Shown piece by piece: positions 47,673 to 60,075 of a stretch of 64,000 nucleotides of DNA. Source of the stretch: Prochilodus magdalenae (lineage: Eukaryota > Chordata > Actinopteri > Characiformes > Prochilodontidae); contig JAMWET010003610.1 of assembly GCA_024036415.1 (NCBI GenBank), forward strand, positions 21,001-85,000. The letters run 5' to 3'. Position 1 is the stretch's first letter. Each line of letters starts with the position of its first letter. Position numbers and translations under genes: made by a program. The notes below the pieces were generated by a model, which was given only the letters and a program-made list of their open reading frames with translations, was not told the DNA's origin and did no database searches.

Positions 47673-49305
47673 TCTAGTCTTTTGATGTTTAATGTACATT
47701 GTTATATCCCTAATCTTTACATTTTTCACAGAATTTGATCCAGCTGCCCTTAAAATTTGGAAAAAAGTTTACTGACAAATAAATTAATAGAAATGGATCA
47801 AAATTACTTGGAAAAATCATTTTATATTAACCTCCTTTTAAAGTTAACTCTGTTTTTTTCTCTGTAATGTGGCGATTTTGGAGACATGCAACAGTATATG
47901 AATTTTAGCTGTATAGAAAGTTTATACCTAGAGTAATCAAAAGACATACAGCAGCAATACACCAGACTGACAACATCAAACAAGGTATCATAAACATACT
48001 ACACCACACAATAATATAACTCCTCAGAGGTGTTTACTAAAAGGGTCTCTGTCCCGTTTAAAGATGAATTATATCCAATTAACATTTTTCAACATGATTC
48101 AAAATTAGCACCAAAATTAGCATTAGCATTGGCTATGATACAGTAGCCATGTTTACTAAACCTGTCGTCTGAGGAAATTATGTACCAATTATTTTAAAAC
48201 ATCATGTTCATGTTGCCTCACAATGCCCACATGACTGACCAAGTGCATTATCTCCAGTGTACTACACTGCTAATAGGTTGAGGGAACTGAATCTGATTAG
48301 AGTTGGGTTTCCGTAAGACACTGTTAGGAATGAGTTGAGAATGACTTTCCCCCTGCAGCACAGACTAAGACCACTGGCAACATATTCAGTCTACTGCAAA
48401 TATTTATAAATTCCTTCATCTTCCAACCCTTGAAACAGCTTCACAAACACACATATCAAGTATTTAAGAGCAATATAGTTATATATTTCCAAATGGACAT
48501 TTCTTAGCATGTTGCTCATGGTACATGACAGGAAGTCGCTTCAGTGGCTAAAATGGACAAACCTTTATCACTCTCTCAGTATCACACACACACACATGCA
48601 TGCAAAGTGATGGTCTTCATGGACCCTGCAGGCCACACAGAGTCCAGATCCACAGCAAGATGTGTGATATGATTTTAGTGTCCTGAAAGAGCTTTTCCAC
48701 TGCAATAACAGCATCCACACCCCCCGACACACATACACACTCTCTCCTTCCCCCCGGCTCCTCACTGATGTATGATTATAATCTCAGCGTTAGGGCAGAG
48801 GCGCTTTCACTGCGTCTTTGATTCAGCGCCGGGGCCGTTCTGGCCCGAGGCCAGCACCCCAGCCCAAACGGCCCAATGATTTGTGATGCCGCAGCGTTCC
48901 ACTGCCTTTTTTTCTCCCCTCAGTTTGGCAGAGCGGTTGGGGCTGCGGAGACAGAAGCTGACACGGATCTCTCCGAGATGGAGACGGACATGAACACAGC
49001 AACAATAGAAAGTCCCAAAGGAAGAAGCGCAGGGGTGGGGTTCATAAGTATGTGAACCATCTATCTTGACACAACAACCTATCATGTGCAGTAGAAGCCA
49101 TTGTGTATTACTGCAAAAAATCTTAAAGGGGTGCACTTTTATACGATTATCATATGGCATGGCTTGCTACACCCTAATCTGCACCTTATTTGTTACAGGG
49201 AGAAAATTTTCAGAAGAAATTTATAGTAGGTACCCATTAAGGCAGAGTAAACACTCCATTAGATTTGCATAATGCATTCAATACATTCATTAATAAGTAA
49301 CAAAT

Positions 49306-49655
49306 GTATACTCATCGTCAAAAAACAGCTGCACCCAGAAGGAATCGACCAACAGGAATCAACCTGGGTGGGTACATTGGACATTGTGAGACATGCGAAT
49401 GATTCACGCTTGGCTGCATCACATAAGCAAGTAAGGGCCTTCACGGTACCTGACTGACTCAACAACCACAATTGTGGACATTCAGCGAGCAGTGATGCAG
49501 TCCCTCCATGAGTCCTCCTGTTAGTGCCAGCATTAGTTTGGGAGATGGCTGCATGACTCAGCACTACATGCACACATCTCATACATAGTATCTTGCATTG
49601 CTTTTGGAAAATAAACTCCTTTCTTTTGATATTTGGCCAACTCAACCCCTCAATA
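49306..49655. mobile_element. Tc1-like family copy, one end preserved
   Basis: The left end CAAAAAACAGCTGCACCCAGAAGGAATC is followed by GGACATTGTGAGACATGCGAATGATTCACGCTTGG, matching the copies at 63509-63735 and, inverted, at 50790-50825. The right boundary is unclear (about 49655). It is non-coding. Confidence 0.6.
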
Positions 49656-50189
49656 AAAGAAATGCACCTGGGTGATTATTTCATCACCTAAAGGAGGCCA
49701 AAGTCAACAGGGAAAAAAGGAATAAAAAAAAGAAACCTGGAACCTGACCTCTCCATGCAGTGTGATGCCTTGTATCTTCTGATTTGAGGACTGAATCATC
49801 ATAGTCACTGATTACTGTGACTCTATGCTGAACTAAAGGGGGTTATTTGGGATGCAGCATGGCTTTGACAATGGTGGTCAATGCCAGTGCCACTTGCTCT
49901 TTGTTCTTGCTGTAAATTTACACCATTGGTAGGAAAATACCAGAAAACTAGCATTTAAGTCTATATCAGATTGATCACAAGATTCAATGGCCCTCAAAAA
50001 TGGCCTATTCCAATATTTGTTGTTGACTGATGTGGGGATTAAAGCCCTTCCATGCAAGAGCTTGGACCTGGAGTCTTTTGTGGCTACTAAATTTGACCTT
50101 GCTTATAGCCATCTTTGAAATAAATGCATGTGGCATTCGTTTCTCAGGCTCAACAGAGACTCAACAACATTATACAAATATTTACTCAT

Positions 50190-50830
50190 CATTAAATATA
50201 AAAAATAATAGACCCAGAAGGAAGTGTGGGATTGCAATGCTTTGGAGTTGGAGAGGTCCCTAATGGTGTCTTGTGATAATCCATCCCATACAGCTTTAAT
50301 ATTCATGCACAGTTCCTGCAGATTTTGCAGTAGGGGTGGAGGTGGAGGTGGAGGGACAACAAAACTTTCATCTTGGCGCTGACCACGGTGCCTCCACACA
50401 CAAATGTGTTTTGTCATCTCCACCAAGACAATTGCAGGACTCATCACTTAAGATGACCCACTTGTCATTCTGAATCACTTCTTGACAGACTGGTATGACA
50501 CTACTGTAGTCTTCGGCGAGGTTGAGGTGGTGTTATGGTTGGCCGTCGAAACTGTCTCCGTCTGGTGCTGACACTCACAGGATTAATGGAGGGCATCACT
50601 GCTTACTGAATGTCTGCAATTGTGGTCCTTGGGTCACTCCACACATGTCGGACAATTTGTTGGTGCTCTCTCTTTTCGTGGTTCATGTAGGTCCTCCAGG
50701 TCCCTAATGTCACTGTTCTTCTGTGTTCTTCTATTCACCTCCACCAACAACATGCTATGGTGGTAGTATACGCATATTCAGCTGAGCGTGAAACTTGAAT
50801 CATTTGCATGCCTCACAATGTCTAACTCTG
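50190..50830 (-). mobile_element. Tc1-like family copy with transposase remnants
   Basis: The left end is AATAGACCCAGAAGGAAGTGTGG. On the minus strand MWRHRGQRQDES and IKAVWDGLSQDTIRDL (C-terminal transposase end) lie at 50230-50400. Upstream are PTITPPQPRR-like residues (50510-50560) and QIVRHVWSDPRTTIADI (50610-50660), typical of the DNA-binding half. The middle of the protein is missing. It ends near the TTGCATGCCTCACAATGTC block, the mirror of the leader in the other copies. Confidence 0.68.
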
Positions 50831-52129
50831 ACAGAGCTGAGATCCTATGATTCACGTAAACTGAAATTACCACATTCTTCTTTGTCCACACAGAACAGCA
50901 CAGTAAAATGCCAAAACAACCATAAAGGAATATTTTCCTGTCACTCCTTTGAATGTCATCTGACGTGTAGCGTTGTTTAGTAGAATCGTACCTTGTTAAC
51001 CTAATTCTGCTGCTTACTACTGAAGAAAAACTGAAAAACTAAAATCCAGAGGTTTGGACATGGAACTTTCTAAAGGTCATTTCATTATGAGTCAGGCAGT
51101 GACCGCTTGATCAAGAGATGATTCATCATTTTTAACCTCCAAACCTTCAGAACAAGCCTTTATTGGTGAGGCGTTTTCATCTCTATAGGTTCTTCAATTT
51201 CTGTGCCAATAAAGCGAAAGGAGTTGCATTGCGCTAAGTGCTCGGGTTCAGGAAGAGGCCTTTAAGGCTTCCGCAAAAGGTTCTTGTGCCTTTAAGTTTC
51301 CATGGCAATCGATCGAGCCTCCGACGCGGTTTGCAGGCCACAGGCACCTGACGAGAAGGTAATAGAACCGGCATAATCTTCAGAGGTCTCGAGGCCATCG
51401 TCTACAGCTTTAGCTTAAAATCTTCACTCAATACCCGCACCTTTTCTTTTGCCTCAGCTAATCTTCCACCCTCACTTACTCTTCCACCCTTTCTTTCTTC
51501 TCTGAGGTTCATGGGCCGGCGTGGGCCGCACAGAGGAATACTTAAACTCCTTCGTGTTGGCTTCCTCTGAAGCTGCTAAAAAGCTGATGTGCAAAGGGAC
51601 TGGGTAAACAGCCCCTCGTGTTTGATCGTCTTTTGATCCCCATAAACGTGTATTGCTTGCTTGCATCTGGTCTGGAAACTACCCACCCCCCCACACCTTT
51701 GCTCACATGTCATGTGTGCTACATCCTGCGCTGAGACAGACAAATGAAAAAAGTAAAGGAGAAGAAAGACATGAAGCATGTTATGAAAGAGACACAGTTC
51801 AACCTCTGATGCACTTTGGGTCTCAGGTGTGATTTCAAAGAGAACATCCCTCAAGCTTTCATGTGCAGCCTTCCCAACCCCCTCCTTGCTCCCTTTTCCG
51901 CGCCCTCCTGCTCCCTCTCTCTCCCTCTCTCTGTATTCCCCCTTTTTTCCCTCTGCCTTTCCTGTGATGACTGTGCAAAGAGGACTGGTAACAGTCTTCG
52001 CAAAAGCACAGTCCTCCACCGCTGCATACTGCAGCTAGGACTATTTCAGTCGAGGAACTGAAAAGTGTTTAATGGCAAACATAAGCTCATCAGAAAAAAT
52101 GTATGCACCTGTGACTGAGATGTACCTAG
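50831..52129. other. Gene-free stretch
   Basis: A C/T-rich block lies at 51880-51960. The segment 51180-51400 is less AT-rich and unique-looking, with CpG sites. No exon is supported. Confidence 0.4.
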
Positions 52130-52320
52130 AAGTAAACAATACCTCTAAGCAGGAATAACAGCTGTGATTTGATTTGGCATGGACAAGTTTCTGGATGTAG
52201 GCTACATCAATGTTCAGATTTGGTGGATGCCTACCCTGGAACAATGTGAAAATGTCTAAGGAGACTGTCCTGTAGACTGGGATTTTTACCACTGCTGGTA
52301 GACCCGTATGACTGTGACTA
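52130..52320 (+). repeat. Interspersed repeat fragment shared with 10780-10935
   Basis: It contains GGACAAGTTTCTGGATGTAG and flanks matching the reverse complement of 10780-10935. It directly precedes the Tc1 remnant at 52340. Confidence 0.55.
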
Positions 52321-52339
52321 ATTTTTTGTGAGGCTATAT

Positions 52340-53565
52340 CCCACAGTTCAAAGGTACTGAAACAGCAAGACCCATTCTTTTGAATTTAAATGACATCAGC
52401 TTTTGTTCCCTGATGTTTGTTAAAGAACTTGACACTTTTTGTTAAAACCTACCCATTTTTCAAGTGAGCACAAATGTTGGATCATGTGATTGATAGGTGT
52501 TTCTTGTTTCCCTGGTGTGCCCTTTATAATTGGTTGTTTAAACAATTAACTGCAATAGATGTGCCCTATCAGGTTGACTGTTCAAACAATTTATAGCTCT
52601 ACTATTTGCTTGAAACATGGGTTTCACCTCTGAAGACTGCTTTTGCAGTTAAACCACGATAAAGCAACATGAAGACCGGAGAGTCATAAATGGGAGTGAA
52701 AAAAGCCATTTTGAAGCTGAGGGATGAAAGAGAAAATCAATCAGAGCCATTGCACAAGCACTGGGCATAGCAGGTACAATTCGGAGTGTCGTGAGAAAAA
52801 AAGAAACAATGTAAAAACCTAACAACCAGACATCAAACAGGTTGGCCAATAAAAAAAATAATCAGTGACATCATCAACAACCTCCACAGGATGGGGGTGA
52901 AGGTATCATAATCCATCATTCGAAGAAGACTTTGTAGAGCAGAGAAGTCAAACCATAAGACCCAAACCAGTCATCAGCAGTAAGAATCAAAAGGCTAGAT
53001 TGGAATTCACTAAGAAATACAGAGATGAGCCACACAAGTTCTGTGAGACAGCTTTATAAACTGATGAGACTATAATTAAACTCAAAAGGAGAAAGTGGGG
53101 AAAATGGAAGGAACTGCTTGACATATAAGCTCCTAGGTCAAGCATGGTGAAGGTAATGTCAGGAATTCAGGAACAGGCTCTCTAATCTTTATTGGTGATG
53201 TAATTCATGCCATGCAAGCAGAATTATATTTAGAAGTCTATGGGAAAAAGATGGAAGGTTTTAGACTGACCAACTCAATCACCAATCCTTAAGCCTATTG
53301 AGCACACAATCTCCTGAAAGAGCGTCACAAAAGAAGAATGTAACAGTTTGCTAAAATCAGTGGGTCATTAATATTATTTTTTTGTACTTAAAGACTAAGA
53401 AAGTGGGGTCAAACAAAAGTGGCAGGTCATTTAACACATTTACATGTAAACATGAGAAAAAAAAGGCTGAATCTTTTATCTCAAACCATAAGAATTGTTT
53501 TTGCAATTTCAGTGACTGTCTAAATTTGTCTTTTTTATCAGAATAGATAACAATATGCACTAGTG
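52340..53565 (+). mobile_element. Decayed Tc1 element with transposase remnants
   Basis: From 52690 the plus strand reads VKKAILKLRDER, then NLTTRHQTGWPIKKI, DIINNLHRMGVKVS and IIRRRLCRAEKSN, the DNA-binding half of a fish Tc1 transposase. It continues with GTGSLIFIGDVIH and LEVYGKKMEG, then HNLLKERHKRRM, which stands for the family's IEHAFHLLKxRL. Many stops, frame changes and a deletion removing the QQDNDPKH part make it inactive. AT-rich ends with TAAACAATT-type leaders are at 52340-52600, and a TCTAAATTTGTC end is near 53520. Confidence 0.75.
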
Positions 53566-53581
53566 GATACAAGAACTTTTA

Positions 53582-53640
53582 CATTTATATTTAGGCATTT
53601 AGCTGACGCTCTTATCCAGAGCGACTTACAAGGTTATTCG
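53582..53640 (-). repeat. SINE/LINE tail fragment
   Basis: The reverse complement reads CCTTGTAAGTCGCTCTGGAT and AAGAGCGTCAGCTAAATGCC, the same 3' tail as the SINE at 43931-44129, without the tRNA-like head. Confidence 0.75.
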
Positions 53641-54404
53641 TATGGCTTATGCCAGATCTACAAAGCCAGCAACCCCAGCATGCAAAAGGCCATAGACCTT
53701 TTCTGGGGATGGCAACAATAATAAACCTAATATAATTATCTGAATAAAAGTTGCAAAGAGCCTGGAAGGCAAATGGATTTGTTTACTTTAAGAGAAGCCC
53801 TCTAGCTGTCCTTATTATGATTGCTTAATTATCCTGTAATGCTATCATTAAGCCTGTGGCTTAACTTCGCTTTGCCTTTAATTGCACACTTTCGCACCTC
53901 ATGCATTATCTAAGAGTGTTTTTCGTGAGCGCTCATCAGAGAATTTGCCAAACATAAGTAGGCCTTTGATAAGGGCCTACTCAGAAAGCACAAGAAAGTG
54001 GAGTGGTTATGTTTACTAATGCCATCATTTGAAAAGTTTTAACGCGATTTTTAAGTGGTTGAGAGCTTGCAAAACAAGGCTTAAAAAATGAAACTTGTTT
54101 GCGGCTGGTAAGCACGCTAATGATTAAAAACGGCTAATGCTAGGACTTACTCTTGTACACTTATGACAGGAGCACTAAGGATCTTACTACACTATAACTA
54201 TTACCACAGACGAGACTAAAGCATAAATACATATCTTACTGTTTAGTCAGAGTCAGTGTTAATCCTCTGTGAATGTGCAGAACCATAAGATACAAGTGAG
54301 CTGGAAAGTCACTTAAATAAACACAGTTTTCCTTTTACCTGGAGAGGACCGGCCAAGATTTATACCCCACCAATTTGCATTGTGCAAACTTTATGCCTGT
54401 GTGT
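53641..54404. other. Gene-free stretch
   Basis: No exon or repeat recognised. Confidence 0.4.
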
Positions 54405-54740
54405 AGAACCGAAGGATCAGCTTGTGATCCATAACATAGAAGCTCATAGATTGAGCACGGTGGACATGCCATGGCTGCTTCTGGAACAGGTTCTCTAATC
54501 TTTACTGGTGATGTATCTCAAGGTTTTTGACTGACCAAGTCCATTACCAGACCTTAACGCAACTGAGTATGCATTTCTTCCCTTGGAAAAGCATCACATA
54601 AGAAGGATGCAGCAGTAATTCAGTGAGTCACTAATATTTTGTTATTTACTTCTATCTACTACTACCTGTTCTAATTAGCATACTTCTACTTGTGCAAACT
54701 TTGTCAAAATCCTTATTGTTTTTCTTTTACCCGTGTTGAG
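54405..54740 (+). mobile_element. Second decayed copy of the 52.3-kb Tc1 family
   Basis: TTGAGCACGGTGGACATGCC, then GGAACAGGTTCTCTAATCTT and TACTGGTGATGTA (GTGSLIFTGDV), align with 53140-53200. GACTGACCAAGTCCATTACC and GGAAAAGCATCACATAAGAAG align with 53265-53340. It is truncated on both sides. Confidence 0.65.
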
Positions 54741-56060
54741 TTGTTAAGCAATCTCAAAAAGAGCTACTAATGAGGTTTCTGATCATATTTAATATACTGT
54801 TACCTAAAAAAATGGACAAAACTGCATAACTTCAGTGTGCTAGAACTGTTTTAGCAATGCTATAAACCTTTGTCTAATTTAAGGAATCATTTTTTTAGTC
54901 CTCTGTATTGCCTGTCCACTGCCTCACAGGGGATATAAATCAATGGTCAGTGGCAGGCAGGGTTTTTTTTTAATCAATGCTTGGCAGCAAGTCAGGGGAA
55001 TAAATATACTGTCCCAAAGATCCAACAAAGTAACTGCATGTTAGCCTGTTTTGACAACTGTTTCATCTTAAGTATTAAATGCTTGAATGGCATAACTGAC
55101 ATCCAGATACGGCACCTCACATATTGGCATATCTAGTACCTGGTTCATACATAAAAATGATGTTGCCCATCTGGTGTGCAGACGGTTTATATACAGTATA
55201 TATGGAAATTAGATCTATCCCCAGGCGAGCAAGACGTCTGCTGTAATTCGTGCTGTAATTTTGGTAAACCTATATATAAGAGAATGTTAGGAACTTTCTT
55301 TACTACTATCACAACATCATTATTTACTAATTAAGCCCTAGTTAAAAACATAAAGATATGCCCACATGTAGTTTAGGGGTAAATCATGGACAAAACTGAC
55401 AATATTTACAAATGAACCAATGAAAAACTAATCAAACTGTTAATGGGCATGGTTGAAATGTCCAGTACCCCCTTAAATGCTATCGCAGTTATAGTCTGGT
55501 CCCAGTTAAAGCTGCAGCATTCAGCCAACAGTTTTCAGACAGTTTCACAAACCTTGGACAGTTCGAGCCTTTTTGCTTAGTGCTTGACACCAAACAGAGA
55601 AGCAGATCCTCACCTTTGTTAGTATCACTTCTCTTCTACCAAAAAAGGGAAAACAGCTGGTTTCTTTTTAGGGACAAGTCTTAGGTTTAAAACGGGTGTG
55701 TGAAACCCCTTCACATATCTTCTGTGATGACATTAGAGAACAACTTGAAATACTGAATAAATGCATTCTATAGCACCTTTAGTATGTAATAAATACCTAA
55801 AAACAAAACAAGACTGAATAACACGCCTAGTGTCGGCGGCTCAAGCGACAGTCTTGACCACAGTCAAGGTTAAGCTGCAGGAAGCAGCAACAAGCGATGT
55901 GTGCTTCTGGTAGAAACGTGCTACACGTAACTAACATGTGGAGGGCTTTATGCAGCTCATGAGGGAGTCCATGTGTGGATATGAGCAGTGAAGTGTGTCC
56001 TCTTCAGATGGTGCATTTAGACTAGGATTACATAAGGTCCTGTGAGAGAGAGAATGAAAA

Positions 56061-56091
<31 letters not shown>

Positions 56092-57720
56092 ATATTTTAA
56101 CCCCTGGATACATTAATGTCATGGTAGGGTAGATTATATTGTGATAATAATATGTTATCATTAATTATTTTCTGGTATTACTTAATAAATAAAAGACATC
56201 ATTAATAATAGTTGATGATACACCATGTGGGGAACACAATAAGAAAGCCGTCTCTGAAGAATCTAGTTTCATTAGATTGCATAAGGCTCTCAAAAGACAA
56301 AAGATATGTGACAAGTCACAGCCATTGCACAGACTCATGTGATAAATAAAAAATAATAAAATAAAAAATATCAGATATTTGATGCAGAATGTCACTGAAT
56401 AGACAAACTGTAGCCTTGTACATGAAGATTACCTTCAGTTCTGCCTTGTTTGTTGCCACCTAACAGTCAAATTATTTATTACTGATGAGTAATTAATAAA
56501 CATGAAACTGAATATTAAACACAGGCTTCCTGCGAGCGGGTGCCCATCATGAGGCTGCATCTTTCCTCTTCTCCACACGTCACAAGCCAGCACTAACAAC
56601 CACAGCTGCTGTTTTAAAACTCATCGTCAAATACACAGGGATTCATTTTACCCTGGGAGGGGAAACACTGCTTATACCAACTGACTCGTCATAAGTTTAG
56701 CATTTACTTCATGTCACACATTAATGTAAATGGTGTGTTACATTAGGGATGTCCTATGAACAATAAGTCCTGGTTAAATGCAGCACTTTTATTTATTATT
56801 TTTATGTATTTAATATGAATGCAGGGCTTTTATTTATTATTATTATGTATTTAATATAAATGCAGGACTTTTATTTATTATTATTATGTATTTAATATAA
56901 ATGCAGGACTTTTATTTATTATTATTATGTATTTAATATAAATGCAGGACTTTTATTTATTTTTTAAACATCAAATCAATTGCCCTGGTTAGTTTAATGT
57001 TATATTAGGGAGATTAGGGAGATTAGGAAGATGTTATATGTGTTAGATGTTATAAATGAAGAGGCTGAAGATGCTGTACATGGCCTGTCAAGAAAAAAGC
57101 GGCAGAGCACCTTCTGGGGCACCAAACTCTTTCCTTAGTGTTCTGAGCAGAACTGGTGGTGCATGTCCTCCTCCTCCCTCTACACCTTCTAGTCTTCGTG
57201 CAGTTAGGCCAAGCTTAAGGGCCAGTCCAGTCAATGCCTGGCCCACCCACTCTCAAGAATTTGGCCATTTGCTATTTGTGAGAAGAACATAGTGAGGGCC
57301 AGGTCTGTGCAGGGGAGAAGGGGTGTCAGGGCAAGAATGCTGTGCTAGTATTATGTGATGATTGGTCAGCTTCTGGTCAAACCCCACAAAGGCTCTGAAG
57401 GGGTCACAAAAACAGTTCATCAAAGAAAAGTGTGGGCTCAGACCAAGCAAAAGTCTGGTAGCATCTTAAGGCTCCAGAAGCAGGTGTTTCTCTCTAAAGC
57501 ATGGGTTCTGTTCCTTCTTGTCTTTGGTGGACAGCTTGAGATCAGAATAACAGCTTCAGGGCTCCAGCACACACACTGCTGCAGCCTAGGGCATGGAGGG
57601 TCTGTAGCAACGCTAGCCACAGGCATTGGCAGCAGGAGACCAGAGGGGGCTTAGTAGCATGACGGAAAGGCTGAGGGCTTCTGTTGGGTCTGGTTCACCC
57701 AGCTTCCATGTGAGCACCTC
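54741..57720. other. Gene-free stretch with small repeats
   Basis: (GA)n at 56055-56092 and a ~41-bp tandem repeat at 56786-56962. The open frames at 57056-57292 and 57253-57654 overlap on both strands and show no domain. Confidence 0.45.
56786..56962. repeat. ~41-bp tandem repeat, four copies
   Basis: The unit is ATGCAGGACTTTTATTTATT plus ATTATTATGTATTTAATATAA. The last three copies are nearly identical and the first has small changes. Confidence 0.9.
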
Positions 57721-57725
57721 TAGGA

Positions 57726-57930
57726 TTTCAAGTCAAGTCAAGTAGTTTTTATTGTCATTTCAACCATATACAGTGGTGTACAGTACAGAGTGAAACGAAA
57801 CAGCGTTCCTCCAGGACCTCGGTGCTACATACAATAAATACACAAGACAATTTACAATATACGAAACAGCAAACAAATACAGGGAGGGGACAGTGCAGAT
57901 AGCCCACTGGTAGCGGGAGCGGGATTTCAA
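57726..57930 (+). repeat. LINE 3'-end-type repeat
   Basis: It begins with TCAAGTCAAGTCAAGTAG, then TTTTATTGTCATTTCAACCA and CAGCGTTCCTCCAGGACC. This is a common fish retroelement 3' region recognised by pattern. It is non-coding. Confidence 0.6.
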
Positions 57931-58556
57931 GGCTGGAGAGGTAATCAATAAGTTGGGGTTCTGGATAGTTGCCATGATGTACATTGATATGGTTTCAGCC
58001 TGGTGGTCAAGGCCATGCAGGGTGTAGCCCAAGTTTTTAGCTACAGCTGGACATTAATGCTATTTCTCATGTACTGAATCAAGTGAAGTTCAGGAAGCAT
58101 GCAGCAGCAACCATAGCTGTACATTAGTCCTTATTGTTGAAGTCCATAGTGTGATGCTTTGCATTGAGGTACCACTCACAATAACAAAGTTCTGGAGATG
58201 GTTTGGGCAGAAGGTCAACCCAACTGGCTTGCAGCTGCTTTTTACCAAGATGGTGGGATCTGCTGGTAAGAGCCCAATAGAATGGGTGCTGGAGTCCAAC
58301 ATACTGATGTCAAACGTCTTGATTTGCTGCTGCAGTTTCCCTGCAGTTTCCCTGCAGTTGTAATAAAAGCTGAGGACGGATCATGTCACAGTGATTCTGA
58401 ATATTTGGTTAAAAAACATCATATTAAATGTTAAAAATGTGAAATGTTAAAGCGTGACAGTCAGTGTACATCATTTAGATATCCTTACTGTTAATCTATT
58501 TATTTTAAAGCCAAGTTAATTTAGTTTATTTACAGAGATGGCTAGATAAGTGTAAA

Positions 58557-59115
58557 GCTTGTGTCAGGAACAAAGAACTGGGCGCAATGCTAGCAGAGCT
58601 AAGATACAGATGGGTTTTATTATACAAACCGGAAGCTTCACACAACAGCAAGAATGGTTCAGCAATGCAGTGAGACAATACCTGGAGAAAAGGGGATAGG
58701 TGAGGGTCAAGATCCAGAGAGCCAGGCAGGAAGGCAGACAAAACCGAAAGGGAGAAGAAAGTCATACTCAAGGAACAGAAAAAGAGTCAAATACCAGAAA
58801 TACTACTAGCAATCAGACAAAGCAAGGGGGGAAGGTGAAATACAGAAGTCGAGATCAGAACAAGGGCAAACCAAAATCCGAAAATACAGGGAGAAAACGC
58901 TCAGAACTGCAACGAGAGTTGGCAAAACTTTGTGAAGAGTGAGAGGGTGTGGTTTATAAACAGGTGTTACAGCTGAAAGCAATCAAAACTTTGGAGACCT
59001 AGACTGGAAGAGATTGGCAGAGTGTAAGCATGTGGGTGTGATGTCATCGGGATGAGCACTCTGGGACCTGGAGTCCGGAGGATCGGCGGAGTCAGGTAGA
59101 CCCACAGACGTGACA
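58557..59115 (+). repeat. Possible retroelement-derived repeat
   Basis: It starts GTGTCAGGAACAAAGAACTG and ends CTGGGACCTGGAGTCCGGAG followed by GACGTGACAG. The purine-rich body, GGGTTTTATTATACAAACCG and the GTGGGTGTGATGTCATCGGG block resemble dispersed fish repeats of retroelement origin. No protein motif and no clear terminal repeat pair are visible, so the class is open. It abuts the Tc1 remnant at 59110. Confidence 0.4.
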
Positions 59116-59695
59116 GCTTGCTACCACTGGATACTAGAACAGTGGAAACATGTTCTGGGTAGTGCTTCACGTTCACTATCTGGCAGTCTGATAGATGAGT
59201 CTAAGTTTGGTAGAAGACAGAAGAATGCCATGTGCAAACAGTAAAGTTTGGTTTAGGAGGGATCGTTTTTGGAGTTTTTCAAGCTTTGGGCCTCTTAGTT
59301 GCAGTGAAGGCTACAGTTAATTCCATAGCATGCTAAGAAAATTTAGATAAATTATATGCCTTGATTACTGCACCTCTGACTGCACACAGCTAGGTCTACA
59401 AGGACATGGTTTGATGAGTTCGGTGTGGAAGAACTCTGAGGACAGAGCCCTTACCTCAATACCACTGAACATCCTTACATGAAATGGAATGTCGGTTGTG
59501 AGTCAGGCCTTCTCAATGCCTGTCACTACAAATGCTATTTTGCCTAAATGGGCACCAATTCCCACAGTCACACTCCAAAATATTGTGGAGAGTCTTTCTA
59601 GAGGTGTAAGGGCTGGTAGGGGGCAGATGTTTTTGGAATGCCATGTCCAACAAGCCCATACAGATATAATGATTTGACAACATACATTCAGTCAT
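59110..59695 (+). pseudogene. Decayed Tc1 transposase, same family as 37.9 kb
   Basis: Reads EQWKHVLGSASRSLSGSLID, corresponding to the family's WKRVLWSDESRFTIWQSDG with the first aspartate region altered. Later ALTSIPLNIL-type residues stand in the place of DLNPIEHL, and VESLSRGVRAGRGQMFLECH corresponds to the C-terminus. The end GGAATGCCATGTCCAACAAGC is the family's 3' leader. Several deletions and frame changes make it inactive. Confidence 0.7.
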
Positions 59696-59712
59696 GCAAT
59701 TTATACAGCACA

Positions 59713-60075
59713 ATATTAGATTAGATTAGATTAGATTAGATTCAACTTTTTCATTGAGCAGAGTACAGGTACAGAGCCAATGAAATGCAGTTAGCATCCA
59801 ACCAGAAGTGCAAGTACAGTATTATTTACATAAAGAGCCGTAGTAATAAATATATACATATATAAGCATATCTATATACATATTAATGAATGTATAAGAG
59901 CAGCATTACACATGAATGTTTGAACTGTAAGAGTAGTGCAAGTAAACAGTATGTACACAATAAAAATAACATCTGAGGTAGAGATTATATGAGAACAGTA
60001 TGTGAACATGAGTATACAGTAGGCTAGTGATGAATAAAGTGCATTAACAGGATGCAGTAGAGAGAGTGCAATGTA
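59713..60075 (+). repeat. LINE 3'-end-type repeat with (ATTAG)n start
   Basis: ATTAG repeats (59717-59740) lead into ATTCAACTTTTTCATTGAGC, GTACAGAGCCAATGAAATGC and AGTTAGCATCCAACCAGAAG, then AT-rich sequence with AGTGCAA motifs. This is a frequent fish retroelement 3' region. It is non-coding. Confidence 0.6.

Noticed and set aside
57056..57654. Overlapping open frames on both strands, a possible exon
   Set aside because: Neither strand shows a recognisable domain or consistent splice borders. Overlap on both strands suggests chance.
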